This document shows, one piece after another, positions 9,483 to 18,663 of a stretch of 64,000 bases of DNA (the stretch's first letter is position 1; each line of letters opens with the position of its first letter). A program made the translations under genes and the position numbers. The notes under the pieces are model-generated. The model was not told where the DNA came from, did not search any database, and saw only the letters and a program-made list of their open reading frames with translations. Source of the DNA: Rhodocyclales bacterium (GTDB taxonomy: Bacteria; Pseudomonadota; Gammaproteobacteria; Burkholderiales; Rhodocyclaceae); the NCBI GenBank assembly GCA_016235025.1, contig JACRMV010000001.1, positions 372,001 through 436,000 of the forward strand, read 5' to 3'.

Positions 9483-10094
9483 ATGGCCGAGCAGAGCCGT
9501 CTGATCAAGAAATACCCGAATCGCCGCTTGTATGACACACGTACCAGCACCTACATCACGTTGCCGGATGTCAAGGAGCTGGTTCTGGCACACGAGAATT
9601 TTCAGGTAGTCGATGCAAAGTCCGGCGAAGACCTGACGCGTGCCATCCTGCTGCAGATTATCCTTGAGGAGGAAGCGGGCGGTGCGCCGATGTTCTCCTC
9701 CGATCTGCTGTCGCAGATGATCCGTTTCTATGGCAGCGCCATGCAGGGGATGATGGGGCGTTACCTGGACAACAACATGAAGGCCTTTGTCGAGATGCAG
9801 GTGAAACTCAAGGATCAGGCCAGGACAATCTATGGTGACAAAAGCAGCGGCAATCAGGATTTGTGGACCCAGTTTCTGAGTTTCCAGGGGCCGGCGATGC
9901 AGCAGATGATGGGTTCCTATGTGGATCAGACCCAGAAAGTCTTTCAGCAGATGCAGGACCGCATGAAAGAACAGGCACGCAAGATTTTCCCCGAAGTTGC
10001 ACCCGAAGTTGCACCCGATCCTGCATCAGAAACCTCTCCCGAACGCTCGCCGGAGGATTCCGTAGCGCCCATTAACGCCAAGCGAAAGAAATAG
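9483..10094 (+). CDS. phaR: polyhydroxyalkanoate synthesis repressor PhaR
   Basis: PhaR binds both DNA and PHA granules, and represses phasin and PHA genes until polymer accumulates. The 203-residue protein has the N-terminal PHB_acc_N DNA-binding domain, IKKYPNRRLYDTRTSTYITL. Two PHB-accumulation repeats follow (DLLSQMIRFYGSAMQGMMGR and the later WTQFLSFQGPAMQQMMGSY). A Pro/Glu/Ala-rich tail includes a tandem EVAP repeat caused by a 12-bp direct repeat near 9999. A GGAGGAGAAGG ribosome binding site precedes the ATG. Its own promoter is expected, because a terminator lies upstream. Confidence 0.95.
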   Translation: MAEQSRLIKKYPNRRLYDTRTSTYITLPDVKELVLAHENFQVVDAKSGEDLTRAILLQIILEEEAGGAPMFSSDLLSQMIRFYGSAMQGMMGRYLDNNMKAFVEMQVKLKDQARTIYGDKSSGNQDLWTQFLSFQGPAMQQMMGSYVDQTQKVFQQMQDRMKEQARKIFPEVAPEVAPDPASETSPERSPEDSVAPINAKRKK

Positions 10095-10100
10095 CCGATA

Positions 10101-11453
10101 GTGACGAATCGTACGACGACCCCGCCAACCGTAGGATTCGTTTCCCTCGGCTGTCCCAAGGCGGCGACTGACGCCGAACATATCCTGACCCGCCTGCGTT
10201 CCGAAGGCTATGCGATTTCAGGCAGCTACGATGGCGCGGATCTTGTCGTGGTCAATACCTGCGGTTTCATCGATGCAGCGGTCGAGGAATCGCTCGATGC
10301 GATCGGCGAGGCGCTGGCGGAAAATGGCCGGGTGATCGTCACCGGCTGCCTCGGCGCAAAAAAGGATGTGGCCGGCAATGACATCGTGCGCAGCGTCCAC
10401 CCAAAGGTGCTCGCCGTTACCGGGCCGCATGCGACGCAGGAGGTGATGGAGGCCATCTATGCGCATTTGCCGCCACGCTTGCCGGATGATCACGATCCGT
10501 TTGTCGATCTGGTGCCGCCACAGGGCATTCGGCTGACTCCGGAACACTACGCTTACCTCAAAATTTCCGAGGGCTGCAATCATCGATGCAGCTTCTGCAT
10601 CATTCCTTCGCTGCGTGGCGACCTGGTATCGCGCCCGATTGGCGAAGTCCTGCGCGAGGCTGAAATCCTGGCGGCGGCCGGCGTGAAAGAAATCCTGGTG
10701 ATTTCACAGGACACCAGCGCCTACGGTGTCGACGTGAAATACCGCACCGGCTTCCTCGGCGGCAAGCCGGTCAAGACACGGCTCTATGAGCTTTGTGAAC
10801 AGTTGGGCCAGCTTGGCCTGTGGGTACGCCTGCACTACGTTTATCCCTATCCCAGCGTGGATGACCTGATGCCGCTGATGGCCGAAGGAAAGATACTGCC
10901 GTATCTGGATATTCCGTTCCAGCATGCCAGCCCGCGCATTCTCAAGCTGATGAAGCGGCCGGCATCGAGCGAGAAAGTGCTGGAGCGCATCACCGCCTGG
11001 CGCAAGCAGGTGCCCGATCTCACCATCCGCAGCACCTTCATTACCGGCTTTCCCGGCGAGACCGAGGCCGAGTTCAACGAACTGCTCGATTTCCTCGACG
11101 AGGCACAGCTCGACCGCGTCGGCGCGTTTGCCTATTCTCCGGTCGAAGGGGCCACCGCCAATGCCTTGCCTGGCGCCTTGCCCGAGGCCGTGCGCGAGGA
11201 ACGCAAGGCGCTTCTGCTGCGGCATCAGGAAGACATTTCGACGCAACGGCTGGAGCGCAAGATCGGCCGCCGCATCAAGGTGCTGATTGATGAAATCGAC
11301 GAGGAGGGCGCGATTGCCCGCTCCGAAGGCGACGCACCGGATATCGACGGCCTGGTGTATATCACCGATGGTCACGATCTCGAGGTGGGCGAGTTCGCCG
11401 AAGTCAATGTCATCGACTGTGACGTCCATGATCTATACGCCACTCTGGCGTGA
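10101..11453 (+). CDS. rimO: ribosomal protein S12 methylthiotransferase RimO
   Basis: RimO is a radical-SAM enzyme that adds a methylthio group to the conserved Asp of ribosomal protein S12. The 450-residue product has an N-terminal UPF0004 domain ([40 protein letters not shown]) with three cluster cysteines. The radical-SAM motif is [14 protein letters not shown] (CxxxCxxC). A C-terminal TRAM domain follows. The start is GTG 10101, since the motif-bearing N-terminus lies just downstream. It begins 6 nt after phaR and may be co-transcribed with it. Confidence 0.96.
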   Translation: MTNRTTTPPTVGFVSLGCPKAATDAEHILTRLRSEGYAISGSYDGADLVVVNTCGFIDAAVEESLDAIGEALAENGRVIVTGCLGAKKDVAGNDIVRSVHPKVLAVTGPHATQEVMEAIYAHLPPRLPDDHDPFVDLVPPQGIRLTPEHYAYLKISEGCNHRCSFCIIPSLRGDLVSRPIGEVLREAEILAAAGVKEILVISQDTSAYGVDVKYRTGFLGGKPVKTRLYELCEQLGQLGLWVRLHYVYPYPSVDDLMPLMAEGKILPYLDIPFQHASPRILKLMKRPASSEKVLERITAWRKQVPDLTIRSTFITGFPGETEAEFNELLDFLDEAQLDRVGAFAYSPVEGATANALPGALPEAVREERKALLLRHQEDISTQRLERKIGRRIKVLIDEIDEEGAIARSEGDAPDIDGLVYITDGHDLEVGEFAEVNVIDCDVHDLYATLA

Positions 11454-11475
11454 CCAGGCGGCCTGACCGGATGGC

Positions 11476-12870
11476 ATGACCGCGCTGCTGAACGAACTTC
11501 GCCGTATCACCAGCGCCGAGTTTTTGCTGACGGCCGAAACCGATCTTGCTCCTTTTAGCACGGACTGGCGTGGCCGTTATTCCGGCCGGCCCTTGTGTGT
11601 TGCGCTGCCAGCCGCCACTGAAGAAGTTGCCGCCATCGTTCGCGCCTGTGCCCAAGCGGGCGTACCCATCGTCCCGCAGGGCGGCAATACCGGACTCGTC
11701 GGTGGCGCCACGCCACGCGGCGGCGAGGTGCTGGTCAGCCTCAAACGCTTGAACCGGGTGCGCGCGGTCGATGCCCACAACAACGCCATGACGGTCGAAG
11801 CCGGGTGCACCCTGCATGCCGTGCAGCAAGCCGCCGCCGCCATCGATCGCCTGTTTCCGCTCTCGCTTGCGGCCGAAGGCAGTGCCACCATCGGCGGCAA
11901 TCTTTCGACCAATGCCGGCGGCGTGCAAGTGTTGCGTTATGGCAATGCGCGCGAACTGACTCTGGGTCTCGAGGTGGTGCTGCCCGACGGCCGCATCTGG
12001 AACGGTCTGCGTGCCTTGCGCAAGGACAATACCGGCTATGACCTGAAGCATCTGTTTATCGGTGCCGAAGGCACGCTGGGGCTGATTACAGCGGCCACGC
12101 TCAAACTCTTTCCCCGGCCCCGGACTGTGGCGACGGCCTGGCTGGCGGTGCCTGATCCCGCTGCGGCAGTCCGGCTTCTGGGCTTCATTCGCGAGGTGGC
12201 AGGCGAGTCGCTCACGGCCTTTGAGCTGGTCGGAAAGTCGGCGCTGGACCTGGTTCTTCGCCACATTCCCGCTGCCCGCAACCCATTGCCCGGAGCGCAC
12301 GGCTGGCATGTCCTGCTGGAACTCGCCGATACTCGCAGCAGCGGCATGATGAGGCTCGAAACCGTATTGCAGGAAGCCATGACGGAGGGGCTGGTCAGCG
12401 ATGCCGCCCTCGCCGGAAATCAAGCGCAACGGGCGGCGCTGTGGACCTTGCGCGAAAACATTTCCGAAGCGCAAAGAATCGAAGGCTTCTCGATCAAGCA
12501 TGACATTGCCGTTCCGGTATCGCGCATTCCGGAATTCATTGCATCTGCCGGAGTCGCGCTGCGCGCCGCATTTCCCGGCGTACGCATTGTTTGTTTCGGC
12601 CACATTGGCGATGGCAATCTGCATTACAACCTGTCGCAATCCGGGGCCGGATCGAATGAGGATATTCTCGCCCGCACGGCGGCCGTGAATTGCATCGTGC
12701 ATGACCTGGTACACGCGCTGGACGGTTCGATTTCTGCCGAGCACGGCCTGGGGCAGTTGAAGCGTGAGGAAGTGCTGCGTTACAAAAGCAGCGTTGAAAT
12801 CGATCTCATGCGTGCGGTGAAACAGGCGCTTGATCCGCAAAACCTGATGAATCCCGGCAAGGTGCTGTAA
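11476..12870 (+). CDS. FAD-binding 2-hydroxyacid dehydrogenase (GlcD/D2HGDH-like)
   Basis: The 464-residue flavoprotein has an N-terminal PCMH-type FAD-binding domain (VPQGGNTGLVGGATPRGGEV; LAAEGSATIGGNLSTNAGG). The C-terminal FAD-oxidase domain holds the metal-binding residues in FGHIGDGNLHYNLSQ and the SAEHGLGQLK motif. These mark D-2-hydroxyglutarate or D-lactate/glycolate dehydrogenases. The exact substrate cannot be assigned. The glycolate oxidase partners GlcE and GlcF are absent here, which favours a stand-alone D-2-hydroxyglutarate or D-lactate type. It lies 22 nt after rimO. Confidence 0.85.
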   Translation: MTALLNELRRITSAEFLLTAETDLAPFSTDWRGRYSGRPLCVALPAATEEVAAIVRACAQAGVPIVPQGGNTGLVGGATPRGGEVLVSLKRLNRVRAVDAHNNAMTVEAGCTLHAVQQAAAAIDRLFPLSLAAEGSATIGGNLSTNAGGVQVLRYGNARELTLGLEVVLPDGRIWNGLRALRKDNTGYDLKHLFIGAEGTLGLITAATLKLFPRPRTVATAWLAVPDPAAAVRLLGFIREVAGESLTAFELVGKSALDLVLRHIPAARNPLPGAHGWHVLLELADTRSSGMMRLETVLQEAMTEGLVSDAALAGNQAQRAALWTLRENISEAQRIEGFSIKHDIAVPVSRIPEFIASAGVALRAAFPGVRIVCFGHIGDGNLHYNLSQSGAGSNEDILARTAAVNCIVHDLVHALDGSISAEHGLGQLKREEVLRYKSSVEIDLMRAVKQALDPQNLMNPGKVL

Positions 12871-12887
12871 AAATTTTTCCGGATAGG

Positions 12888-12916
12888 TTTACACCCGGGC
12901 CGGGGCTGCCTATAAT
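12888..12916 (+). promoter_or_regulatory. consensus sigma-70 promoter of the tRNA-Ala/tRNA-Glu operon
   Basis: TTTACA (12888-12893) is followed after exactly 17 nt by a perfect TATAAT (12911-12916), 14 nt before the first tRNA. A GC-rich GCGCGC segment lies in the discriminator region, as expected for a stable-RNA promoter. Confidence 0.85.
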
Positions 12917-12930
12917 GCGCGCTCTCTTGT

Positions 12931-13006
<76 letters not shown>

Positions 13007-13014
13007 AGGACGAA

Positions 13015-13090
13015 GTTCCCATCGTCTAGAGGCCTAGGACATTACCCTTTCACGGTAAGTACCGGGGTTCGAATCCCCGTGGGAACGCCA
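13015..13090 (+). tRNA. tRNA-Glu (anticodon TTC)
   Basis: A 76-nt cloverleaf lies 8 nt after tRNA-Ala. The acceptor GTTCCCA pairs with TGGGAAC, and the anticodon stem TTACC/GGTAA encloses CTTTCAC. The T-arm is GGGGTTCGAATCCCC, and CCA is encoded. It is co-transcribed with tRNA-Ala. Confidence 0.97.
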
Positions 13091-13098
13091 GCTTAAGT

Positions 13099-13133
13099 AA
13101 AAACGGACACCTGTCACAGGGTGTCCGTTTTTA
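13099..13133 (+). terminator. terminator of the tRNA operon
   Basis: The 12-bp stem AAAACGGACACC (13100-13111) pairs with GGTGTCCGTTTT (13120-13131) and ends in a T-run. Because of the flanking A and T runs it could work in both directions, also for the leftward cobC gene. Confidence 0.85.
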
Positions 13134-13170
13134 CGTGTGGTCGCGGAGTGTCAATCAGACGCAGTATCAA

Positions 13171-13698
13171 TCAGAGCGCGACCCGCACCACGCTGCCGTA
13201 GGCGAAGCGCAGTTGCATCCAGTCGGAAGGGGGCAGATGCCGTGCGTGACCGCTGATGATCTTCATTACCCCGGCATGCGTCACCAGTGCGGCAGCCTCG
13301 TGTTGCAGGTGCTCGAGTCCGGCCAGGAAGTCCAGCACACGTTGCTGCATCTGGCTGACCGATTCGCCTCCCGGCGGCGTGTAGTGCAGCGGGTCGGCGG
13401 CCCAGGCATCGAGTGCACGACGCTCGATAGCGTCCCAGGCACGCATTTCCCATGCGCCAAAATCCATTTCTTGCAGACGCCGATCGCTCACGGGCGCCGG
13501 ATGCAAGGCCCTGGCCAGCGCCAGGCAACGTTGCAAGGGGCTGCTGAACACGGGAAGTGACGGTGGCAGCTGGGTACGCAGCGTTGCAACGGCTGCGGCA
13601 GTTGCATCAACATCGTCTGCCAGCTCCAGATCGGTCGCGCCGTAACAGAGTCCTGCGGCAACTTTCGGTGGCGGATGGCGGATCAGGTAAAGCTGCAT
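13171..13698 (-). CDS. cobC: alpha-ribazole phosphatase-like histidine phosphatase
   Basis: The 175-residue histidine phosphatase starts MQLYLIRHPPP, with the RH signature (the usual following Gly is Pro, as in several CobC proteins). It continues with SPLQRCLALA, the DFGAWE motif and THAGVMK near the second catalytic His. CobC removes phosphate from alpha-ribazole-5'-phosphate in nucleotide-loop assembly. Assignment rests on fold plus position: it overlaps the 3' end of cobS by 16 nt and is the last gene of the cobT-cobS-cobC run. A general phosphoglycerate mutase-like activity cannot be excluded. Confidence 0.8.
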   Translation of the reverse strand: MQLYLIRHPPPKVAAGLCYGATDLELADDVDATAAAVATLRTQLPPSLPVFSSPLQRCLALARALHPAPVSDRRLQEMDFGAWEMRAWDAIERRALDAWAADPLHYTPPGGESVSQMQQRVLDFLAGLEHLQHEAAALVTHAGVMKIISGHARHLPPSDWMQLRFAYGSVVRVAL

Positions 13699-14450
13699 AG
13701 CAGGCCGAGGTAGAAGGCCAGTTCGGCGAGTTGTTGTGTCGCCCCCAGGCAGTCGCCGGTATAGCCACCAATGCGCCGCACGAAGTAGCGTGCCAGAAGC
13801 CCCGTCGTGATGATGACGGCGGCCAGTGCGACGAGCGCCCCGGTCAGCGGCAGCAGCAGGCACGGGGCCAGTCCGAACAGCGCGGCGACGGCCAGTTCGT
13901 GCGGGGCCATGCGCACGGCGAGCGGCTTGGCGCGGGCAGTGGCATCATCACGCACGTAATTCAGCGCAAAAATCAGGCTGGTGGCCGCCAGACGCGACAC
14001 GGCATGCGCGGCGACCAGCGCCAGCGCCAGCATGGGCCAGTCGAAGGCGCCATCGATCTCGACCAGCGCATTCCATTTCGTCAGCAGCAGCAGGCCGACG
14101 CCAAGCGTGGCATAACTGCCGACCCGCGAATCCTTCATGATCGCCAGCACCTGCGGCTTTTCCCAGCCGCCGCCGAAACCATCGCAGACATCGGCGAAGC
14201 CGTCTTCGTGAAAGGCGCCGGTAATCAAGATGCTGGCCGCCATGCCGAGTGCGACGGCGATCGATAGCGGCAAGACCATTGCCACCGCCTCGGTGATTGC
14301 CGCAACAAAGAGGCCGACCAGAATCCCGATCAAGGGGAAATAACGCGCCGCGTGATCGAGTTGATCCTGGCTGTGGCCGACCCAGGCCGGCACCGGCAGG
14401 CGCGTGAAAAAGCGCAGCGCGGCGAAGAAGTAGGTCAGCTCCCGGCGCAT
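13683..14450 (-). CDS. cobS: adenosylcobinamide-GDP ribazoletransferase (cobalamin synthase)
   Basis: CobS joins adenosylcobinamide-GDP and alpha-ribazole to form adenosylcobalamin in the inner membrane. The 255-residue product has six or seven hydrophobic segments and the family motifs FFTRLPVPAW, GAFHEDGFADVCDGFGGGW and the ATLGVGLLLLTKW segment. The start codon lies 5 nt after the cobT stop, and its end overlaps cobC by 16 nt, which marks an operon. Confidence 0.95.
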   Translation of the reverse strand: MRRELTYFFAALRFFTRLPVPAWVGHSQDQLDHAARYFPLIGILVGLFVAAITEAVAMVLPLSIAVALGMAASILITGAFHEDGFADVCDGFGGGWEKPQVLAIMKDSRVGSYATLGVGLLLLTKWNALVEIDGAFDWPMLALALVAAHAVSRLAATSLIFALNYVRDDATARAKPLAVRMAPHELAVAALFGLAPCLLLPLTGALVALAAVIITTGLLARYFVRRIGGYTGDCLGATQQLAELAFYLGLLCSFT

Positions 14451-14455
14451 CGCGC

Positions 14456-15508
14456 TTATTTCTGGCTGACGCCGGCGGATTCGAAGCTGGCCATTTCGCC
14501 CATGAAGGCGCAGGCGGCACGCAACAGGGGCAGCGCCAGTGCGGCGCCGGTGCCTTCGCCAAGACGCAGGTCGAGATCGAGCAGGGGTGAGGCCTTGAGC
14601 CAGTCGAGCTGCAGGCGGTGACCGGCTTCGCTGGAGCGATGCGAGAACACGCAGTAGTCGAGAATCTGCGGCTCGATTCTGGCGGCAACCAGCAGCGCAC
14701 TGGTGACGATGAAACCGTCGATCAACAGCACCATCCCGGCTTCTGCTGCGGCCAGCATGGCGCCGCTGAGCATGGCAATCTCGAATCCGCCGAAGCGAGC
14801 GAGGACGGCGAGCGGCGCATCGGTTCGTTCCGGCCATGTTTTCAAGGCGTGCGCCAGCAGCGCCCGTTTGCGTTCCAGCCCGGCGTCGTCCAGCCCCGTG
14901 CCGCGACCGACCACGTCGGCCAGCGGCAGGCCGGTCAGGCAATGCGTGAGCAGCGAGGCCGAGGCGGTGTTGCCGATGCCCATTTCGCCGAAGCCCAGGG
15001 TGTTGCAACCGGCCGCAGCGAGCTGTTGCACGACGGCAGCGCCGTTGGCCAGCGCCTGTGCGCATTGCGCCGCGCTCATTGCCGCTTCTTCAAGATAATT
15101 CGCCGTGCCGCCAGCGCCGACTTTTGCATCGAGCAAACCATCGCGCGGGCCGAAATCGTGGGCGACGCCGGCATCGGCGACGACCAGTTGCACTCCCGCC
15201 TGGCGCGCCAGGACGTTGATCGCCGCGCCGCCGGCAAGAAAATTTTCCACCATCTGCCAGGTGACATCCTGCGGATAGGCCGAGATGCCGGCCTTCGCTG
15301 CACCGTGGTCGCCGGCGCAGACCAGAATATGCGGTTGGCGAATTTGTGGCGCGAGGCTCTGCTGGATCAGGCCGAGTTGCAGGGCCAGACTTTCCAGGCG
15401 CCCCAGCGCACCCAGAGGCTTGGTCTTGCCGTCGATTTTGGCTTGCAGGGCCGGGGCAAGCGCCCGGTCGACCGGGCGTAGCATGAAGTTCGGGAAAATA
15501 GAAGACAT
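14456..15508 (-). CDS. cobT: nicotinate-nucleotide--dimethylbenzimidazole phosphoribosyltransferase
   Basis: CobT makes alpha-ribazole-5'-phosphate from DMB and nicotinate mononucleotide. The 350-residue protein has [19 protein letters not shown], the [15 protein letters not shown] motif, [17 protein letters not shown], and a C-terminal acidic stretch with the expected catalytic Glu region. ATG 15508 (MSSIFPNF) is preferred to an upstream TTG. The segment [15 protein letters not shown] is encoded by a copy of the dispersed repeat (15101-15127). It is the first gene of cobT-cobS-cobC and is divergent from cobU. Confidence 0.95.
   Translation of the reverse strand: MSSIFPNFMLRPVDRALAPALQAKIDGKTKPLGALGRLESLALQLGLIQQSLAPQIRQPHILVCAGDHGAAKAGISAYPQDVTWQMVENFLAGGAAINVLARQAGVQLVVADAGVAHDFGPRDGLLDAKVGAGGTANYLEEAAMSAAQCAQALANGAAVVQQLAAAGCNTLGFGEMGIGNTASASLLTHCLTGLPLADVVGRGTGLDDAGLERKRALLAHALKTWPERTDAPLAVLARFGGFEIAMLSGAMLAAAEAGMVLLIDGFIVTSALLVAARIEPQILDYCVFSHRSSEAGHRLQLDWLKASPLLDLDLRLGEGTGAALALPLLRAACAFMGEMASFESAGVSQK
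15101..15127 (-). repeat. dispersed repeat inside cobT
   Basis: On the minus strand this reads AAAAGTCGGCGCTGGCGG followed by CACGGCGAA, a close match to the dispersed consensus. It is in frame with cobT and encodes KVGAGGTA. Confidence 0.55.
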
Positions 15509-15609
15509 GAAGCGCGGAAGCTGATCGGGATGAGACGGCGGATTATCGGTGTTCGTCAGCAACGATGCAATCTGCGTGACATCTGCATGAGGCGAGCGAT
15601 AATGCCGCC

Positions 15610-16134
15610 ATGATCGAATTGATATTGGGTGGCGCCCGCTCGGGCAAGAGTCTGCTGGCGGAAAAACGTGCGTTGGAATCCGCGCTGGCGGTGACTTATC
15701 TCGCTACCGCACAGGCGCATGATGATGAAATGGCGCAGCGCATCGCTCATCACCAGGCGCGGCGGCCGGCGGTGTGGGAGCTGATTGAGGAGCCGCTGCA
15801 TCTTGCGGCCATGCTGCAGGCGACGGCGGCGGACGAGCGTTGCCTGGTCGTCGATTGCCTGACCCTGTGGCTCTCGAACCTGCTGTTTGCCGATACCGAC
15901 GGACAACTTCTGGCGCAGGAAACGGCGGCGCTGCTTGATGTGCTGCCGAGGCTTCCCGGCCGCGTGATTCTGGTCAGCAACGAAGTGGGGCTGGGTATCA
16001 TTCCGCTGGGCGACATCACACGCCGCTTCGTCGATGAGGCGGGACGCTTGAATCAGCGGGTGGCGGCGGTGGCGCAGCGGGTGACGTTTGTTGCGGCGGG
16101 CTTGCCGCTGGAGCTCAAAAACCCGGCAGCGTGA
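15610..16134 (+). CDS. cobU: adenosylcobinamide kinase / adenosylcobinamide-phosphate guanylyltransferase
   Basis: CobU (CobP) phosphorylates adenosylcobinamide and then transfers GMP to it. The 174-residue protein has the P-loop GGARSGKS at residues 7-14, [19 protein letters not shown] with the guanylyl-accepting His region, [13 protein letters not shown], and [18 protein letters not shown]. The length is normal. It is divergent from cobT, and its last 20 nt overlap the convergent cbiP gene. Confidence 0.95.
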   Translation: MIELILGGARSGKSLLAEKRALESALAVTYLATAQAHDDEMAQRIAHHQARRPAVWELIEEPLHLAAMLQATAADERCLVVDCLTLWLSNLLFADTDGQLLAQETAALLDVLPRLPGRVILVSNEVGLGIIPLGDITRRFVDEAGRLNQRVAAVAQRVTFVAAGLPLELKNPAA

Positions 16135-17566
16135 TGCAGGCCCCGAGTTTTTGCCAGTCGAGCGCGGCTTCCACGGCATCCGCCAGACGGTCGAGATCGG
16201 CCTCGCGGCGGGCAGTGAAATCGACCGGCGCGGCGTCCTTCACTCCGGCCCAGGCGAGCAGGGCGGTCAGCGCCTGCGGCTGGTCGAACAGGCCGTGGCA
16301 ATACGTGGCGAGGATTTGATCGTCGGCGGAAATCGCGCCCTCTTCACGGCCGTCGGCAAAGTGCACCGCAGGCCGGGCGAGGGCCGTGCCGTGGGTCACG
16401 CCCATGTGGATTTCATAACCACTCATCGTCGGCGCACCGGGCAATGCGAGCTGACCGCTGACATTGCGCAACTGCTTTTTCTCATTCAGCGTGGTTTCGC
16501 AATCGAGCAGGCCCAAACCGGGCTGGCTGCCCGGCGCACCTTCCAGCCCCAGCGGGTCATGAAGCATTGTGCCCAGCATCTGGTAGCCGCCGCACAGCCC
16601 GATCAGTTTGCCGCCGTAGCGCAGATGGCGGGCAATGGCTGCGTCATGGCCTTGTTCGTGCAGCCAGGCCAGGTCGGCCTGCACCGCTTTCGAGCCAGGC
16701 AGGACGATCAGGTCGCAGGGCGGGATGGACTGGCCGGGGCCGAGCCAGATGAAGTCGACTTCCGGGTGCAGCCGCAGCGGGTCGAGGTCGTTGTGGTTGG
16801 AACAGCGCGGATAGGCGATGGCGACGGCGTTCAGGCGGGTTGCCGGTTTCGCTTCGCGGGTCGTGGCAATCGCGTCCTCCGCGTCCAGCATCAGGCCATG
16901 CAGGTAGGGCAGCACGCCGAGCACCGGTTTGCCGGTGCGCGCTTCGAGCCAGTCGAGGCCGGATTCGAGCAGGCCGATGTCGCCGCGAAAACGGTTGATG
17001 ACGAAGCCCTTGACGCGCGCCTGTTCGGAGGGCGAAAGCAGTTCCAGGGTGCCGACAATGTGGGCGAAAACGCCGCCACGGTCGATGTCGGCAACGAGGA
17101 TGACCGGCACGTTGGCCGCCTCGGCAAAGCCCATGTTGGCAATGTCGCGCTCGCGCAGGTTGATTTCGGCCGGGCTGCCGGCGCCTTCGACGATCATGCA
17201 GTCGAACTCGGCAGTCAGCCGCCGCCAGCTTTGCATCACAGCGTTCATCGCCACCCGCTTGTACTCGTGATAGGCGCGGGCATCCAGTGTGTCGATGGCG
17301 TGGCCGTGAATGATCACCTGGGCGCGGCGGTCGGTGGTGGGCTTGAGCAGTACCGGGTTGAAGTCGATACGCGGCGCGATGCCTGCCGCCTGCGCCTGCA
17401 GCGCCTGGGCGCGGCCGATCTCGCCGCCGTCTGTGGTGACGGCCGAGTTGAGCGCCATGTTTTGCGGCTTGAACGGCGCAACGTTGACGCCGCGACGGTG
17501 GAGGATGCGGCACAGGGCGGCAACCAGCGTGGTCTTGCCGGCATCCGAGGTGCAGCCCTGAACCAT
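16115..17566 (-). CDS. cbiP: cobyric acid synthase (amidates b, d, e, g)
   Basis: CbiP (CobQ) performs four glutamine-dependent amidations on adenosylcobyrinic acid a,c-diamide. The 483-residue product has an N-terminal ATPase domain ([45 protein letters not shown]). A C-terminal type I amidotransferase domain carries the nucleophile in [12 protein letters not shown] and the His in [11 protein letters not shown]. The frame is open upstream, but [11 protein letters not shown] is the family start. It is divergent from cbiB. Confidence 0.96.
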   Translation of the reverse strand: MVQGCTSDAGKTTLVAALCRILHRRGVNVAPFKPQNMALNSAVTTDGGEIGRAQALQAQAAGIAPRIDFNPVLLKPTTDRRAQVIIHGHAIDTLDARAYHEYKRVAMNAVMQSWRRLTAEFDCMIVEGAGSPAEINLRERDIANMGFAEAANVPVILVADIDRGGVFAHIVGTLELLSPSEQARVKGFVINRFRGDIGLLESGLDWLEARTGKPVLGVLPYLHGLMLDAEDAIATTREAKPATRLNAVAIAYPRCSNHNDLDPLRLHPEVDFIWLGPGQSIPPCDLIVLPGSKAVQADLAWLHEQGHDAAIARHLRYGGKLIGLCGGYQMLGTMLHDPLGLEGAPGSQPGLGLLDCETTLNEKKQLRNVSGQLALPGAPTMSGYEIHMGVTHGTALARPAVHFADGREEGAISADDQILATYCHGLFDQPQALTALLAWAGVKDAAPVDFTARREADLDRLADAVEAALDWQKLGACITLPGF

Positions 17567-17608
17567 GAGGGAAGTCGTGCAGCGACTTCCCTGATGAGGC
17601 AGGAATGC

Positions 17609-17645
17609 ACTCCCCCTCCCAGCCTCCCCCTCCCGGAGGGGGAGG
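17609..17645. repeat. C/G-rich direct repeat and hairpin between cbiP and cbiB
   Basis: CTCCCCCTCCC occurs twice in a row and the second copy forms a hairpin with GGGGGAGG (17638-17645). A second hairpin, GGAAGTCG/CGACTTCC, lies just inside cbiP's 5' end. No function is evident; a leader or repetitive element is possible. Confidence 0.4.
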
Positions 17646-17733
17646 TGACTGATCAGTTCCGCCCGATGGACGGAAGGATGGGATGGGCTGCCGTTACAAT
17701 CCTGACTTGGTTTTTTCACCGCGCAATTATCCC

Positions 17734-18663
17734 ATGCCTTTGTCCTTGCCCATCCTGGCGCTTGCCGGAGTTTTGCTCGACCGGACTTTCGGCGAGCCGC
17801 GCCGCTTGCATCCGCTGGTCGGATTTGGCGCATGGGCCGATCGGGTCGAGCGTTTTTTGCGCCGTGGCGCGCCGGGCCATCCGCTATTCAACCGCGCACG
17901 CGGCCTGCTGGGCTGGTCGTTGCTGGTTGCGCCGTGTGTGCTGCTGGCGCTGTGGCTGGGTCGTCAGCCGCTGGGCTGGCTGACCGATACGCTGCTGCTT
18001 TATCTCGCGCTGGGTGGCAAAAGCCTGGCGCAACACGGCGAGCGGGTGGCCGCCGACCTGGCCGCGGGTGATCTTGCCGCCGCACGCGAACACGTGGGCT
18101 GGATGGTGTCGCGCGATACGTCGCAACTGGACGAGGAAGGCGTTTCCCGCGCGGCCGTCGAATCGATCCTGGAGAATGGCAACGATGCGGTGTTCGGCGC
18201 GCTGTTCTGGTTTTTCGTCGCTGGCGGCGCGGGTGCGGTGCTCTACCGCCTGGCCAACACGCTCGATGCGATGTGGGGCTACAAGGATGCGCGGCGGATT
18301 TATTTCGGCTGGGCCGCAGCGCGGCTCGATGACGTGCTGAACCTGGCGCCGGCGCGGCTGACGGCGCTAAGCTATGCCATGCTCGGTCGCACGCAGGTTG
18401 CGCTGGCCTGCTGGCGCAGGCAGGGTGGAACCTGGGCCAGCCCGAATGCCGGGCCGGTGATCGCGGCAGGCGCGGGGGCGATCGGGGCGCAGCTGGGCGG
18501 CGCGGCGGTGTATCACGGTGCGCTGGAAATGCGGCCAAAAGTCGGCGCGGGTGACACGGCGAATCCGGCACACATTCGTCATGCGCTGGCGCTCGTCGCG
18601 CGCGGGCAGTGGCTGTGGCTGGGCATGGCGGCTGTGCTGGCCTGGGTAATCCACCATGCTTGA
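17734..18663 (+). CDS. cbiB: adenosylcobinamide-phosphate synthase
   Basis: CbiB (CobD in the Pseudomonas scheme) attaches aminopropanol phosphate to adenosylcobyric acid in the membrane. The 309-residue protein shows [54 protein letters not shown] and [14 protein letters not shown], plus several membrane helices. ATG 17734 fits the family start. A dispersed repeat at 18537 supplies [11 protein letters not shown] near the C-terminus. Its end overlaps cobD by 8 nt, so the two are coupled. Confidence 0.95.
   Translation: MPLSLPILALAGVLLDRTFGEPRRLHPLVGFGAWADRVERFLRRGAPGHPLFNRARGLLGWSLLVAPCVLLALWLGRQPLGWLTDTLLLYLALGGKSLAQHGERVAADLAAGDLAAAREHVGWMVSRDTSQLDEEGVSRAAVESILENGNDAVFGALFWFFVAGGAGAVLYRLANTLDAMWGYKDARRIYFGWAAARLDDVLNLAPARLTALSYAMLGRTQVALACWRRQGGTWASPNAGPVIAAGAGAIGAQLGGAAVYHGALEMRPKVGAGDTANPAHIRHALALVARGQWLWLGMAAVLAWVIHHA
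18537..18563 (+). repeat. dispersed repeat inside cbiB
   Basis: The sequence AAAAGTCGGCGCGGGTGAC then ACGGCGAA matches the dispersed consensus. It is in frame and encodes KVGAGDTAN. Confidence 0.6.

Noticed and set aside
14618-15481. Long open frame antisense to cobT
   Set aside because: It is a by-product of high GC codon use opposite a well-supported gene; no domain or ribosome binding site. The same holds for other long antisense frames, such as those opposite cbiP and acnA.
15509-15609. Second cobalamin riboswitch between cobT and cobU
   Set aside because: The gap is about 100 nt and lacks the GCCACTG and GGGAA...CCGCAACGG segments.
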